From positions 260,446 to 324,445 of the forward strand of contig NZ_BMXS01000002.1 in the NCBI RefSeq assembly GCF_014651875.1: 64,000 nt of DNA. Direction: 5' to 3'. This document shows, piece after piece, positions 9,209-17,658 of the stretch (positions are counted from its first letter, which is position 1; every line of letters starts with the position of its first letter). The position numbers were made by a program, and so were the translations under genes. Under the pieces are notes generated by a model. The model was given only the letters and a program-made list of their open reading frames with translations, was not told where the DNA came from and ran no database searches. Source of the DNA: Litchfieldella qijiaojingensis. Lineage in GTDB: Bacteria; Pseudomonadota; Gammaproteobacteria; Pseudomonadales; Halomonadaceae.

Positions 9209-10018
9209 TCACGATGACTTGTTCATCCGCTCCAGCATCCGGTTCACCGCCTCGAGATGCTCTGGCTCGTTATGGCACAAGCCCTGGAAGCAGGCACATA
9301 GATCGAGGAAATCCTTGAGCTCAATGCGTTGGCCCATCTTCATCAGCCGCTTGGTCAGGCGCGTGGCCTTGGGCGGCTGCGCGGCGATATGCCGGGCGAG
9401 TTCATGAACTCGCGGCATGAGCTCGTCATGCTCAGTCACGTCGAGTACGATGCCCAGGTCCTTGGCTTCCCGGGCATCGATCACACGGCCGCTCAAGGTC
9501 AGCTCAAAGGCCCGCTGGTAGCCGATCAGGCGCTGCAGGAACCAGGCCCCGCCGTCACCGGGGATGATTCCCAGGTTGAGGAAGGTCTCGCCGAACTTGG
9601 CCTTTTCCGATGCAATACGGATATCGGCCATGTTGGCCAGATCGAAGCCCGCGCCAATGGCTGGGCCATTGACCGCGGCGATCACCGGCACTTCCACCTC
9701 CTGCAACGCCAATGGAATCCGCTGGATTCCGCGCCGATAGCGCGCAGCGACTTCGGCCACATCACCGGCAAAATCGCCGCCGCGCTCGGCCATGTCCTTG
9801 ACATTGCCACCGGCGGAAAAGGCCGATCCCGCACCGGTGATCACTAGCACCGACACCTCCTCGCACTGGTTGACCCATTCCGCCGTGGTCACGATTGCCT
9901 CGGTCAGGGCAGTACCGGTCAAGGCATTGCGCACGTCATGGCGATCCAGAGTCAGGGTCGCGACGCGGTTCTCGACCTCCAGCCGCGCATCTTTCACCTC
10001 GGGTACGATAAACGTCAC
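9209..10018 (-). CDS. Enoyl-CoA hydratase/isomerase family protein (distal gene)
   Basis: Crotonase-fold enzyme of 269 residues. The oxyanion-hole segments are SAGGNVKDMAERG (near residue 68) and AAVNGPAIGAGFDLANMADI (near residue 115); EKAKFGETFLNLGIIPGDGG carries the catalytic-glutamate region. It probably hydrates or isomerises an unsaturated acyl-CoA. Its start overlaps the stop of the upstream CoA synthetase by 4 bp (ATGA), so the two are translationally coupled. The substrate is unknown; a CaiD- or PaaG-like role is possible. A terminator follows. Confidence 0.9.
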   Translation of the reverse strand: MTFIVPEVKDARLEVENRVATLTLDRHDVRNALTGTALTEAIVTTAEWVNQCEEVSVLVITGAGSAFSAGGNVKDMAERGGDFAGDVAEVAARYRRGIQRIPLALQEVEVPVIAAVNGPAIGAGFDLANMADIRIASEKAKFGETFLNLGIIPGDGGAWFLQRLIGYQRAFELTLSGRVIDAREAKDLGIVLDVTEHDELMPRVHELARHIAAQPPKATRLTKRLMKMGQRIELKDFLDLCACFQGLCHNEPEHLEAVNRMLERMNKSS

Positions 10019-12198
10019 TGCTCGACCTCCACATCAGCCTTGCCGGAATTCACGATAACCCGCGCGTCCACCACCGCATAGCCGTCCGAGTAGGCGATCA
10101 CCGGATTCAAGTCCAACTCCCCGAGCTCGGGGTAGGCCTCCACCAGGCTCGAGATCTTGAGCAGCAGATCGACGAGGGCATCCTGATCGATCGCGGCTTC
10201 GCCGCGGACCCCTGAGAGGATCTTCCTGGCCTTGATCTGGGCCACCATCGAGCGGGCGTCATGGCGACTCAACGGAATGGCACGGAAGGCCACATCCTCC
10301 AGTACCTCGACGAAAATCCCGCCCAGACCGAACATCAGCACCGGGCCGAAGATCGGATCGCGGCTGACACCTACGATCACCTCCACACCCTTCCTGGCCA
10401 TGGGAGTGACCAGTACGCCCTCGATCTCGGCATCCGGCACATGGGTGCGGCATGACTCCATGATCGCCGTATAGGCCTCGATCAGGGCCGGCTCGCCGCG
10501 CAAGTTGAGCTTGACGCCACCGGCATCGGACTTGTGCAGGATGTCTTTCGAGACCACCTTCATGGCTAGTGCCTGGTCGCCGAACTTGGCGGCGATCCCG
10601 GCCAGGTCGGCGGGGCTTCGCACCAGCGTTTCGGCCGGTACCTGGATGCCGTGGGTACGCAGCAGCGCCTTGGCCTCAGGCTCCAGCAGGTCGCGCTGCT
10701 GTAAGCGTGCCTGCTCGAACACCGCCTGAATCCCGGTATCCGGCGTCACCGCCGGGGGGATCTCATGGTCGGCACAGGCGCTCAGGTAGTGCCCGCGCTC
10801 GCCCAGTGCCGCCAATACCCGCACCGCATGCTCGATGGAGTAGTAGACCGGCAGCCCAGCCTCGTGAAGACGGCGCAGTGCCGGCGGCTTGATGGGCGTG
10901 TACAGGCTGTAGATCACCAGCGGCTTATCGGTACGCCGGCTGAGTTCGATCATCGACTCGGCACCGCGCATTTCGTCGCCGAGCAGTTCTTCGGCGAAGC
11001 GGATGCTATAGCCACCGAACATGCCAACCAGGAACACGCTGTCGACATTGTCGTCTTCGGTGAGGATCGCCATGCACTCGGCCAGCAACGAGGGCTTGGT
11101 GTCGCTGCTGCCAGCCACATCCACCGGGTTGGCCAGCGAGGCTTGCGGCAACAGGATCTCGGCGAGTCTCTCCCGAGTCGTGTCACTCAACTCAGCTAGC
11201 TCCAAGCCGGCCTCGGCCAGTCGGTCGGAAGCGATGGTCGCCTGACCGCCGCCGTCGGCGAGCACCGCCACCCGCTTGCCGCGTGCCTGCTGTAGTAGCC
11301 CCAGGCCCTCGGCAACCGGCAGGATCTCGTCGGAATACTGCACCACACTGACTCCCGCCTGGCGCAGCAGATCGACAGTCATGGCATAGCTACCGGCAAG
11401 CGCCCCGGTGTGCGAGCTGGCCGCCTTCTGCCCCATCTCGGTAGCGCCAGACTTGTAAACCACCACCGGCTTGACCGCGGTCACGTCTCGCGCCACCTCG
11501 AGAAAGCGGCGACCGTCGCGAAAGCCCTCGACATACAGCGTGGCGACGCGGGTGTGTTCGTCCTCGCCCAAGTAGCGCAGGTAGTCGTCGAAACCGATAT
11601 CGGTCTGGTTGCCCGGCCCGACATAGGTACTGAAGCCCACCTGGCCATTGTGCTGGGCCTCGAGTGCCAGCGACAGCAGCATGTTGCCGGACTGCGAGAC
11701 GATACCGATGTCACCGGGCTTGACCTTGTCCAGTGCCAGCAGATTGACCTTCTTGTGCAGGTTGAACATCCCCGAGGTATTGGGCCCCACAACCCGTACC
11801 CCGGCTTCGCGTGCCGCCATCAGCAGTTCCTGCTCCAGCCGCGCTCCATCGGGGCCGGTTTCGCCGAAGCCGCTGGCTAGGATCACCGCCCCCTTGACGC
11901 CCGCCTTGCCGCACTCGCGCAGCAACTCGGGGACGCTGGGTGCCGGCGTACAGATCAGCGCCAGATCCACCGGACCGGGCAGTTCGGCAAGCGAGGCATA
12001 GGCCTTGACGCCGAGGATCTGATCAGCCTTGGGGTTGATGGGATAGATGGCGCCTTGATAGCCATCCTTGACCAGCCCCACCATGGCCTTGTAGCCACGC
12101 TTGGTCGGATCCTGGGAGGCACCGACCACGGCGATGGCGTCGGGCGCAAGAAAGTCGTGCAGCGCGCTGCGCGCCGCGGAAGAAGTGACAATGCCCAT
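10015..12198 (-). CDS. ADP-forming acyl-CoA synthetase (fused alpha-beta)
   Basis: Protein of 727 residues that would join an organic acid to CoA with ATP, giving ADP and phosphate. Order of domains: CoA-binding Rossmann domain (about 10-110, AIAVVGASQDPTKRGYKAM), two succinyl-CoA-synthetase-like domains (about 150-460, with the phosphohistidine region SHTGALAGSYAM), and a C-terminal ATP-grasp_5 domain (about 490-715, KSDAGGVKLNL and DLNPVIAY). No GNAT domain is present, so it is not the Pat acetyltransferase type. ATG at 12198 is preferred over an in-frame TTG three codons upstream because it directly follows the upstream stop. It is the centre of a hydratase-synthetase-hydratase operon, so it probably activates the acid for the two hydratases. 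Confidence 0.88.
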   Translation of the reverse strand: MGIVTSSAARSALHDFLAPDAIAVVGASQDPTKRGYKAMVGLVKDGYQGAIYPINPKADQILGVKAYASLAELPGPVDLALICTPAPSVPELLRECGKAGVKGAVILASGFGETGPDGARLEQELLMAAREAGVRVVGPNTSGMFNLHKKVNLLALDKVKPGDIGIVSQSGNMLLSLALEAQHNGQVGFSTYVGPGNQTDIGFDDYLRYLGEDEHTRVATLYVEGFRDGRRFLEVARDVTAVKPVVVYKSGATEMGQKAASSHTGALAGSYAMTVDLLRQAGVSVVQYSDEILPVAEGLGLLQQARGKRVAVLADGGGQATIASDRLAEAGLELAELSDTTRERLAEILLPQASLANPVDVAGSSDTKPSLLAECMAILTEDDNVDSVFLVGMFGGYSIRFAEELLGDEMRGAESMIELSRRTDKPLVIYSLYTPIKPPALRRLHEAGLPVYYSIEHAVRVLAALGERGHYLSACADHEIPPAVTPDTGIQAVFEQARLQQRDLLEPEAKALLRTHGIQVPAETLVRSPADLAGIAAKFGDQALAMKVVSKDILHKSDAGGVKLNLRGEPALIEAYTAIMESCRTHVPDAEIEGVLVTPMARKGVEVIVGVSRDPIFGPVLMFGLGGIFVEVLEDVAFRAIPLSRHDARSMVAQIKARKILSGVRGEAAIDQDALVDLLLKISSLVEAYPELGELDLNPVIAYSDGYAVVDARVIVNSGKADVEVEQ

Positions 12199-12200
12199 GA

Positions 12201-12995
12201 TCAGCAACCCTTGAAGCTTGGTGTACGTTTCTCGGCGAAGGCATCGACGCCTTCCTGCCAGTCCTCGGTGGTGGAACAGGTGAATACCGCATCCAGCTCC
12301 TGCTGCAACTGGGCGTCGAAATCAGTGCTGCTACCCAGGTTGACCAGCCGCTTCAACATGGCGATGGATACCGGTGCCTGTCTGGCCAACTCATTCGCCA
12401 GGCGATGGGCCCCGGTCATCAGGCTGTCGGCTTTCCAGCTCGCCGTGGCCAGCCCGATGCGAGCGGCTTCCTCGCCATCGATGCGACGACCGGTGTAAAG
12501 CAGTTGCCGCGCCATATTGAGGCCTACCAGTTGCGGCAGGATCTTGGAAACACCACCACCGATGCAGGTGCCGATGCTGGTTTCGGGAAAACCGATCCGG
12601 GCATCGTCGGCCATCAACAGGAAGTCGCAAGCCACCGCCATCTCGGCGCCGGCACCTAGGGCATAGCCGTTGACCGCCGCGATCACCGGCTTCTTGAGTC
12701 GATAGATGGCTTCGCAGACATCGTTGCCTAGCTGCAGGTATTGGCGACGCTGATACAAGCTGCGCGTGGCACTACCATGTTCCTTCATGTCGGCACCCAC
12801 GCAGAAGGCGCGACCTTCGCCGGTCAGCACCACGGCGCGCACCTCGGGATCGCTATCGGCGGCGGCCAGCGCCACAAGCAACTCGCGGTAAAGGGGCTCC
12901 ACCACGGCGTTCAAGCGATGGGGACGGTTGAAACGAATCTCGACGACCGGACCTTGTGTCTCGATCAGCAGGGTTTCGTTGGGCGAAGGATTCAT
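12201..12995 (-). CDS. Enoyl-CoA hydratase/isomerase family protein (proximal gene)
   Basis: Crotonase-fold enzyme of 264 residues, first gene of the operon. Oxyanion-hole motifs are AFCVGADMKEHG (near residue 64) and AAVNGYALGAGAEMAVACDF (near residue 107). The active-site glutamate region is ARIGFPETSIGTCIGGG, with the glutamates in the usual places for a true hydratase. Two bases separate its stop from the synthetase start. Together the three genes could turn an unsaturated or hydroxylated carboxylic acid into a beta-oxidation intermediate. The native substrate is not known. Confidence 0.9.
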   Translation of the reverse strand: MNPSPNETLLIETQGPVVEIRFNRPHRLNAVVEPLYRELLVALAAADSDPEVRAVVLTGEGRAFCVGADMKEHGSATRSLYQRRQYLQLGNDVCEAIYRLKKPVIAAVNGYALGAGAEMAVACDFLLMADDARIGFPETSIGTCIGGGVSKILPQLVGLNMARQLLYTGRRIDGEEAARIGLATASWKADSLMTGAHRLANELARQAPVSIAMLKRLVNLGSSTDFDAQLQQELDAVFTCSTTEDWQEGVDAFAEKRTPSFKGC

Positions 12996-13153
12996 GCTGC
13001 TCCTTGGCGGTTCACGCCTGGATAGGAAGTCCGATGAAGCGACACATTAGTTTCCTTGTTACAGACGCAACGAAACGAATGTGTTATCGGCTATCCTAGA
13101 GAAGCGCTCGAACGCATGTCAATACGATCGTGTCAAAATATCTATCAAATTGA

Positions 13154-13170
13154 TTCATGTGTTTCATGAA
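13154..13170. promoter_or_regulatory. Candidate operator between acyl-CoA operon and RpiR regulator
   Basis: Perfect inverted repeat TTCATG-TGTTT-CATGAA (13154-13159, 13165-13170) in the 243-bp divergent intergenic region, in an AT-rich stretch. RpiR-type regulators bind short palindromes. Assignment to the neighbouring regulator is inference. Confidence 0.45.
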
Positions 13171-13238
13171 AAGTGCGAATCATCGCGTACAATGCCAACT
13201 TCATCCGTTTCAGGACGCTGGCTATCGAGGGCAATGAC

Positions 13239-14141
13239 ATGCAACACCAACACTTGCCGGAAGGCACCTCAGCAAGCCTGGATGCCGTCAACCAGGCACT
13301 TGCCGAGTGCTACCCCGACCTCAGTCGGCAGCTCAAGCTGGCGGCGCGCTATGTGCTGGACAACCCCATGGAGATCGCTTTCCAATCGATTCGCAAGTCC
13401 GCCCACGCTGCCAATGTCACACCCTCGACTCTGATGCGCCTGGCCAAGCGGCTGGGCTTCGACAGCTACGAGCAGTTTCGTGAGGTTTTCCAGTCGGCGG
13501 TTCAGGCCGGCCCCATCGAGTTGTCCGGGCGTGCCAACAACCTGAAGGCGATAGCCAGAACCACCGACGACCAGGTCTTCCTGGATGTCGGCGATGCCGC
13601 CTACGACAATATCGGCCGGCTGTTCACCGCCGACATGCAGCCACGCGTCCGCGATGCCGCCCTACGGTTGCTGCAAGCCGGCAAGGTCGCTGTGATCGGT
13701 TTCCGCGATACCTTCGCCTGCGCCTATCACTTCGCCTACGTGGGGCGCATCGCCATGCCCAACATTCAGCTCATTCGTGGCCAAGAGGGCGGCATGCTCA
13801 CCGAGTTGGCTCCCTTCGGTGAAGGCGACGTGGTGGTAGCTTTCGGTTTCGATCCCTATTGCGCGGAGACGGTGCGCGCCCTGGAGATCGCCCGCGGCAA
13901 CGGCGCCGACGCCATCGTGATCACCGATACCCTGCGTTCCCCGTTAGTGCCGGGGGCGGCGGTGACCTTCAATATCGCCACTTCCACCCCCCACTTTTTC
14001 CCCTCCATCCTCTCGGCGATTACCCTGATCGAGGTGATTCTGGCCGAGTGTGTGGCCTACGGCCCGGAGGAACTGGTCGACAACGTCACTCGCTTCGAGT
14101 CGCGGATGCGGGCGTTGGGGGCGTATGTCGATCTGGAATAG
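13239..14141 (+). CDS. MurR/RpiR-family transcriptional regulator
   Basis: Regulator of 300 residues with an N-terminal HTH_6 domain (about 15-90; AAHAANVTPSTLMRLAKRLGF is the helix-turn-helix region) and a C-terminal SIS sugar-phosphate-like domain (about 135-270, GKVAVIGFRDTFACAYHFAY and VVVAFGFDPYCAETV). The ATG at 13239 fits the usual family length and follows CGAGGG; an in-frame ATG at 13173 would add 22 poorly conserved residues. Divergent from the acyl-CoA operon, so it probably controls that operon and itself. The ligand is unknown: SIS domains usually sense phosphosugars, which sits oddly beside acyl-CoA genes. Confidence 0.88.
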   Translation: MQHQHLPEGTSASLDAVNQALAECYPDLSRQLKLAARYVLDNPMEIAFQSIRKSAHAANVTPSTLMRLAKRLGFDSYEQFREVFQSAVQAGPIELSGRANNLKAIARTTDDQVFLDVGDAAYDNIGRLFTADMQPRVRDAALRLLQAGKVAVIGFRDTFACAYHFAYVGRIAMPNIQLIRGQEGGMLTELAPFGEGDVVVAFGFDPYCAETVRALEIARGNGADAIVITDTLRSPLVPGAAVTFNIATSTPHFFPSILSAITLIEVILAECVAYGPEELVDNVTRFESRMRALGAYVDLE

Positions 14142-14182
14142 CGAGAGGCTGCGAGCCACGGGCTTCGAGCCGCGAGCAGATT

Positions 14183-14203
14183 GTAGCTCGTAGCTCGTAG
14201 CTC
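14183..14203. repeat. Heptanucleotide tandem repeat (3 copies)
   Basis: Three exact copies of GTAGCTC in the 65-bp space between the convergent RpiR regulator and quinone oxidoreductase genes. Flanking sequence is rich in related GCGAGC/TCGAGC words. Similar in style to the 7-bp repeat at 45.78 kb. Confidence 0.7.
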
Positions 14204-14206
14204 GTA

Positions 14207-15184
14207 TCAGGGAATCAGGATGGTCGAACCGGTGGTCTTGCGGGCGGCCACGGCTTCCTGGGCCTTGGCGGCCTCCGCGAGTGAATAGCGATTGGCGATA
14301 TCGACCTTGATCTTGCCGCTCTCCAGCATGCCGAACAGGTCGTTGCACATCGTTTCGAGACGTTCACGCGTATCGGCATAGCCATTGAGGCTCGGGCGCG
14401 TCACATAGAGCGAGCCCTTCTGGTTGAGGATGCCAATATTGACATTCTCCACGGCCCCGGAGGCGTTGCCGAAGCTGACCATCAAGCCGCGCTTTTTGAG
14501 ACAGTCCAGCGAAGTCTCCCAGGTGTCCTTGCCCACCGAGTCGTAGACCACATCGCACATTTCGCCATTGGTCAGTTCTCGCACCCGCTCGACCACGTTC
14601 TCCTTGGTGTAGTCGATGGTCGCCCAGGCACCGTTCTTCTCGGCCAGCTCCGCCTTTTCCTTCGAACTCACCGTACCGATCAGCTTGACGCCCAGTTCGC
14701 GCGCCCACTGGCAGGCAATCGAGCCCACCCCCCCGGCGGCGGCATGGAAGAGGATCGTTTCGCCACCCTTGAGCGGGTAGGTCTGGCGCAGCAGGTACTG
14801 TACGGTCAACCCCTTGAGCATGCACCCCGCCGCGGTCTCGAACTCGATGCCATCCGGCAGCGTCACCACCTTGCCGGCCGGCAGCGTGTGGTATTCGGCA
14901 TAGGCACCGAGCGGCCCTTGAGCATAGGCCACGCGATCGCCCTGTTTGAGGTGCGTCACACCCTCGCCCACGGCATCCACGAACCCCGCGCCTTCCGTGC
15001 CCAGACCGGAAGGCAAAGACGACACCGGGTACAAGCCGGTCCGGAAATAGATATCGATGAAATTCAGACCCACCGCTTGATTGCGAACTCGAACCTCGCC
15101 GGCGCCTGGCGCCTGGGACTCGACGTCGACATACTCGAGCACCTCAGGGCCGCCGGTACGGGAAAACTGGATACGCTTGGCCAT
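14207..15184 (-). CDS. NADPH:quinone oxidoreductase (zeta-crystallin type)
   Basis: Medium-chain dehydrogenase/reductase of 325 residues, close in length to E. coli QorA (327). N-terminal GroES-like catalytic domain (QAVGLNFIDIYFRTGLYP, residues about 38-55) and a nucleotide-binding domain with AAAGGVGSIACQWARELG (about 150-167); no zinc-binding cysteine cluster, as expected for the quinone reductase subgroup. Likely one-electron reduction of quinones with NADPH in the cytoplasm. Monocistronic, convergent with the RpiR gene. Confidence 0.9.
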   Translation of the reverse strand: MAKRIQFSRTGGPEVLEYVDVESQAPGAGEVRVRNQAVGLNFIDIYFRTGLYPVSSLPSGLGTEGAGFVDAVGEGVTHLKQGDRVAYAQGPLGAYAEYHTLPAGKVVTLPDGIEFETAAGCMLKGLTVQYLLRQTYPLKGGETILFHAAAGGVGSIACQWARELGVKLIGTVSSKEKAELAEKNGAWATIDYTKENVVERVRELTNGEMCDVVYDSVGKDTWETSLDCLKKRGLMVSFGNASGAVENVNIGILNQKGSLYVTRPSLNGYADTRERLETMCNDLFGMLESGKIKVDIANRYSLAEAAKAQEAVAARKTTGSTILIP

Positions 15185-15368
15185 CGGGATATTCCTTATT
15201 CAGCTAACGAACTCAGCTCACCATACAAGCGCTGCTGACAGGATAGGTCAAGCCAATTGTTTCTCCGAGCGAAGGCATTTCTGTTTCCCAAGTCCCGGAA
15301 TCGGCCAATGGATCAATATCGTCCAAGACATAGCGACGCCATCGCCGACCGCTGGATCAGCGGTTTAG

Positions 15369-15383
15369 TTCCCGTTGCGGGAA
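15369..15383. promoter_or_regulatory. Inverted repeat upstream of kduD
   Basis: Perfect palindrome TTCCCG-TTG-CGGGAA, 60 bp before the kduD start in the 258-bp intergenic region. A possible operator; no known regulator consensus is recognised. Confidence 0.35.
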
Positions 15384-15442
15384 TGCCTGATCTACGCTTG
15401 GGCAGGTATCGCCACGAAAAATCCCGCACCAAGGAGCGTTGT

Positions 15443-16195
15443 ATGAACTTATTTTCACTCGAAGGCCAAGTCGCCATGGTCACCGGGTGCAACAAGGGGC
15501 TCGGTCAGGCCCTGGCCGTGGCGCTGGCAGAGGCCGGCGCCGATATCGTCGGCGTCAGCCGCAGCTCAGCCGAAAAAACACGTGACCGCGTCGAAGCACT
15601 CGGTCGGAATTTCCATGGCGTCGAAGCCGAGCTGGGTCGAGATAAGGAAGACGCGATCGTCGAACGTGCCCTGGCCCAGGCGGGCAAGCTGGATATTCTG
15701 GTCAACAACGCCGGCACTATCCGTCGTGCGCCGGCACTGGAGTTCAGCGAGAACGACTGGGATGCGGTAATCGACGTTAACCTCAAGGCGGCATTCTTCC
15801 TGTCCCAGCAGGTCGCCCGTCATCTGGTCGAGCGCGGGGCGGGCGGCAAGATCGTCAACATCGCGTCGGTGCTCTCGTTCCAGGGAGGGGTCTGCGTGCC
15901 CTCCTACACCGCCAGCAAAAGCGGCATTCTTGGCCTGACCCGGCTACTGGCCAACGAGTGGGCGGCTTACGGCATCAACGTCAATGCCATTGCTCCTGGC
16001 TACATGGCCACCGACAACACCCAGGCCCTGCGCGAAGACGAGCAACGTAGTGCTGAAATCCTGGGGCGTATTCCCGCCGGGCGCTGGGGCAGTCCCGAAG
16101 ACCTTGCCGGTGCGGTGGTCTTCCTGTGCTCGAACGCTGCGAATTATGTTCACGGCCATGCCCTGGCGGTGGATGGCGGCTGGCTGGCTCGTTGA
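15443..16195 (+). CDS. kduD: 2-dehydro-3-deoxy-D-gluconate 5-dehydrogenase
   Basis: SDR-family NAD(P)-dependent oxidoreductase of 250 residues (E. coli KduD has 253). It interconverts 3-deoxy-D-glycero-2,5-hexodiulosonate and 2-keto-3-deoxygluconate in uronate/pectin breakdown. Seen: TGCNKGLGQ cofactor motif, NNAGTIRRAPALEFSENDWD, catalytic Ser-Tyr-Lys (ASVLSFQGG, SYTASKSG) and the tail INVNAIAPGYMATDNTQ...DGGWLAR, which matches KduD closely. AAGGAG lies 7 bp before the ATG. It is an orphan: no kduI, kdgK or uronate gene lies beside it, so its physiological role may differ. Confidence 0.9.
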   Translation: MNLFSLEGQVAMVTGCNKGLGQALAVALAEAGADIVGVSRSSAEKTRDRVEALGRNFHGVEAELGRDKEDAIVERALAQAGKLDILVNNAGTIRRAPALEFSENDWDAVIDVNLKAAFFLSQQVARHLVERGAGGKIVNIASVLSFQGGVCVPSYTASKSGILGLTRLLANEWAAYGINVNAIAPGYMATDNTQALREDEQRSAEILGRIPAGRWGSPEDLAGAVVFLCSNAANYVHGHALAVDGGWLAR

Positions 16196-16330
16196 GACAA
16201 GGGACGAAGACGCCATCGCAATTCCGGCAGGCTCGAGCAGTTGGTCAGACAGTAGTCCGCCCATGGAGAACGAGCCTCCCCGTCACCAGCAAGACTGCAC
16301 ATTCTTGCCGGCCAATGCGCCGGAAGCCAA

Positions 16331-16894
16331 TCACGAGACGTCTTCGTGATTTTTTTCTTGTGCTGTCTGGTCCTCCATGATCGATGTGTCCTCCGCTGGC
16401 AGACTGCTAAGTGAGCTTTCACTGACTTCAGAAGAGCCAAACGCACCGGTCAATATCTGATTATCGGGATCCATATCGATACTGCCATGAAAGATGGCAC
16501 CATCCTCCAGGACGAGACACGGTGAAATGATAGTGCCGGTGACCTGTGCACTGTGACGAATCGTGACCTTGTGGGCGGCGATCAAGCGACCTTCCACCTT
16601 CCCCGCGACGTAGAGAGTGTGGGCAAACACATCCCCCTGCACATCTCCTTCGTTACCGATGGTGATTGTGTTGTGCTTGAACTCGATAGTCCCGTTCACC
16701 TGGCCTTCGATCATCAGATTTTCTTCACCGACGATGTCACCATTGACACATGTCGTTGAACCTATTTTGGCGATACTCCGAGCAGAATTTCCCGCTTCGG
16801 ACACCTCTTCATGGGAATGTGGCGGTATGTCCGTCAAGGGAGACGACACAACGTGATTGGTGGATGCACTCGTTTTTCTTGGCTTGCTGAACAT
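16331..16894 (-). CDS. Bactofilin (polymer-forming cytoskeletal protein)
   Basis: Protein of 187 residues with a central bactofilin (DUF583) domain at about residues 45-150: CVNGDIVGEENLMIEGQVNG, then short repeats ending in GEVEGR/GTI that build a beta-helix. The flanks (1-40 and 150-187) are hydrophilic and low in complexity, as is common; there is no membrane segment. Bactofilins polymerise without nucleotide and act as scaffolds for wall enzymes, stalks or polar proteins. Divergent, with 170 bp between, from a second bactofilin of identical length that does have a membrane segment. Confidence 0.9.
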   Translation of the reverse strand: MFSKPRKTSASTNHVVSSPLTDIPPHSHEEVSEAGNSARSIAKIGSTTCVNGDIVGEENLMIEGQVNGTIEFKHNTITIGNEGDVQGDVFAHTLYVAGKVEGRLIAAHKVTIRHSAQVTGTIISPCLVLEDGAIFHGSIDMDPDNQILTGAFGSSEVSESSLSSLPAEDTSIMEDQTAQEKNHEDVS

Positions 16895-17064
16895 GATGAA
16901 GCTTCCCTGGGTTTTACTGATAGTTGTATTCGGCGCCGCCGTACTTGGGGTTATGGAGGAAATGGCCGAAAGTTCAGGAACATTTCACAAAAGGCAAGGA
17001 ATACATATTCCATAAGGTGTTAGCGAAGTATAATGCCAATCACAGTGACAGATAAGGGGGGCGC

Positions 17065-17628
17065 ATGGAGCAAGGCGGATGGTTGATGCTGCTGGGGGTG
17101 GTGGCCATCCTGATCATTGTGTTGGACGGCAAATGGCGGGTGGCGAAACGCGCGAAACGACCTCTTCATGAGCCCCTTGGTCTACAGCAGCCGGTGGAAT
17201 CGCCTGCCAATGATAGGGCATTTTCGGGGGGCGTCAGTAAGCCGCATCACAGCACTCATTTCTTTCCCTACACGCCTCAAGATGAGTCGCATCCTGTAGC
17301 CGGAATGACACCGCAGGGAAGTCGGGTTGGCCCCTCTATTCGGATCTCTGGCGAGATATTCGCGGAGGAATCGCTAATCATCATGGGAACTATCAGCGGG
17401 ACAATCACGGCCAAACACCACGACGTGGTGATTGCCGAGCCCGGCACGGTAACCGACACCATCAAGGCGCATACCATCATTGTCGACGGCAGCATGACGG
17501 GCAGGCTGCACGCCGATGAAAGGGTGGAGCTGCTTTCGAATGCGCGCTTCAGCGGCACCATTGCCGCTGAGCGGATCAGTTGTGAAGCGGGGGCCAAGCT
17601 GCGGGGCGACATCACCGGCCGCCAGTAG
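17065..17628 (+). CDS. Membrane-anchored bactofilin
   Basis: Protein of 187 residues. Residues 1-22 form one hydrophobic helix (GGWLMLLGVVAILIIVLDG) followed by a basic stretch (KWRVAKRAKR), so the N-terminus is anchored with the rest in the cytoplasm. After a variable linker (about 33-85) comes the bactofilin domain (about 90-187: IRISGEIFAEESLIIMGTIS, then VVIAEPGTVTDTIKAHTIIVDG). Start follows GGGGGG at 17057-17062. The anchor plus DG-x-x-R style end resembles the ZipA N-terminus, only as a general likeness. Probably recruits the neighbouring soluble bactofilin to the membrane (inference). Confidence 0.88.
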   Translation: MEQGGWLMLLGVVAILIIVLDGKWRVAKRAKRPLHEPLGLQQPVESPANDRAFSGGVSKPHHSTHFFPYTPQDESHPVAGMTPQGSRVGPSIRISGEIFAEESLIIMGTISGTITAKHHDVVIAEPGTVTDTIKAHTIIVDGSMTGRLHADERVELLSNARFSGTIAAERISCEAGAKLRGDITGRQ

Positions 17629-17658
17629 TGGCCCAATAAAGTCGATCGCTATTGGCGG

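Noticed and set aside
10015-12198. Pat-type protein acetyltransferase
   Set aside because: The ADP-forming synthetase domains are present but the C-terminal GNAT domain of Pat is missing.
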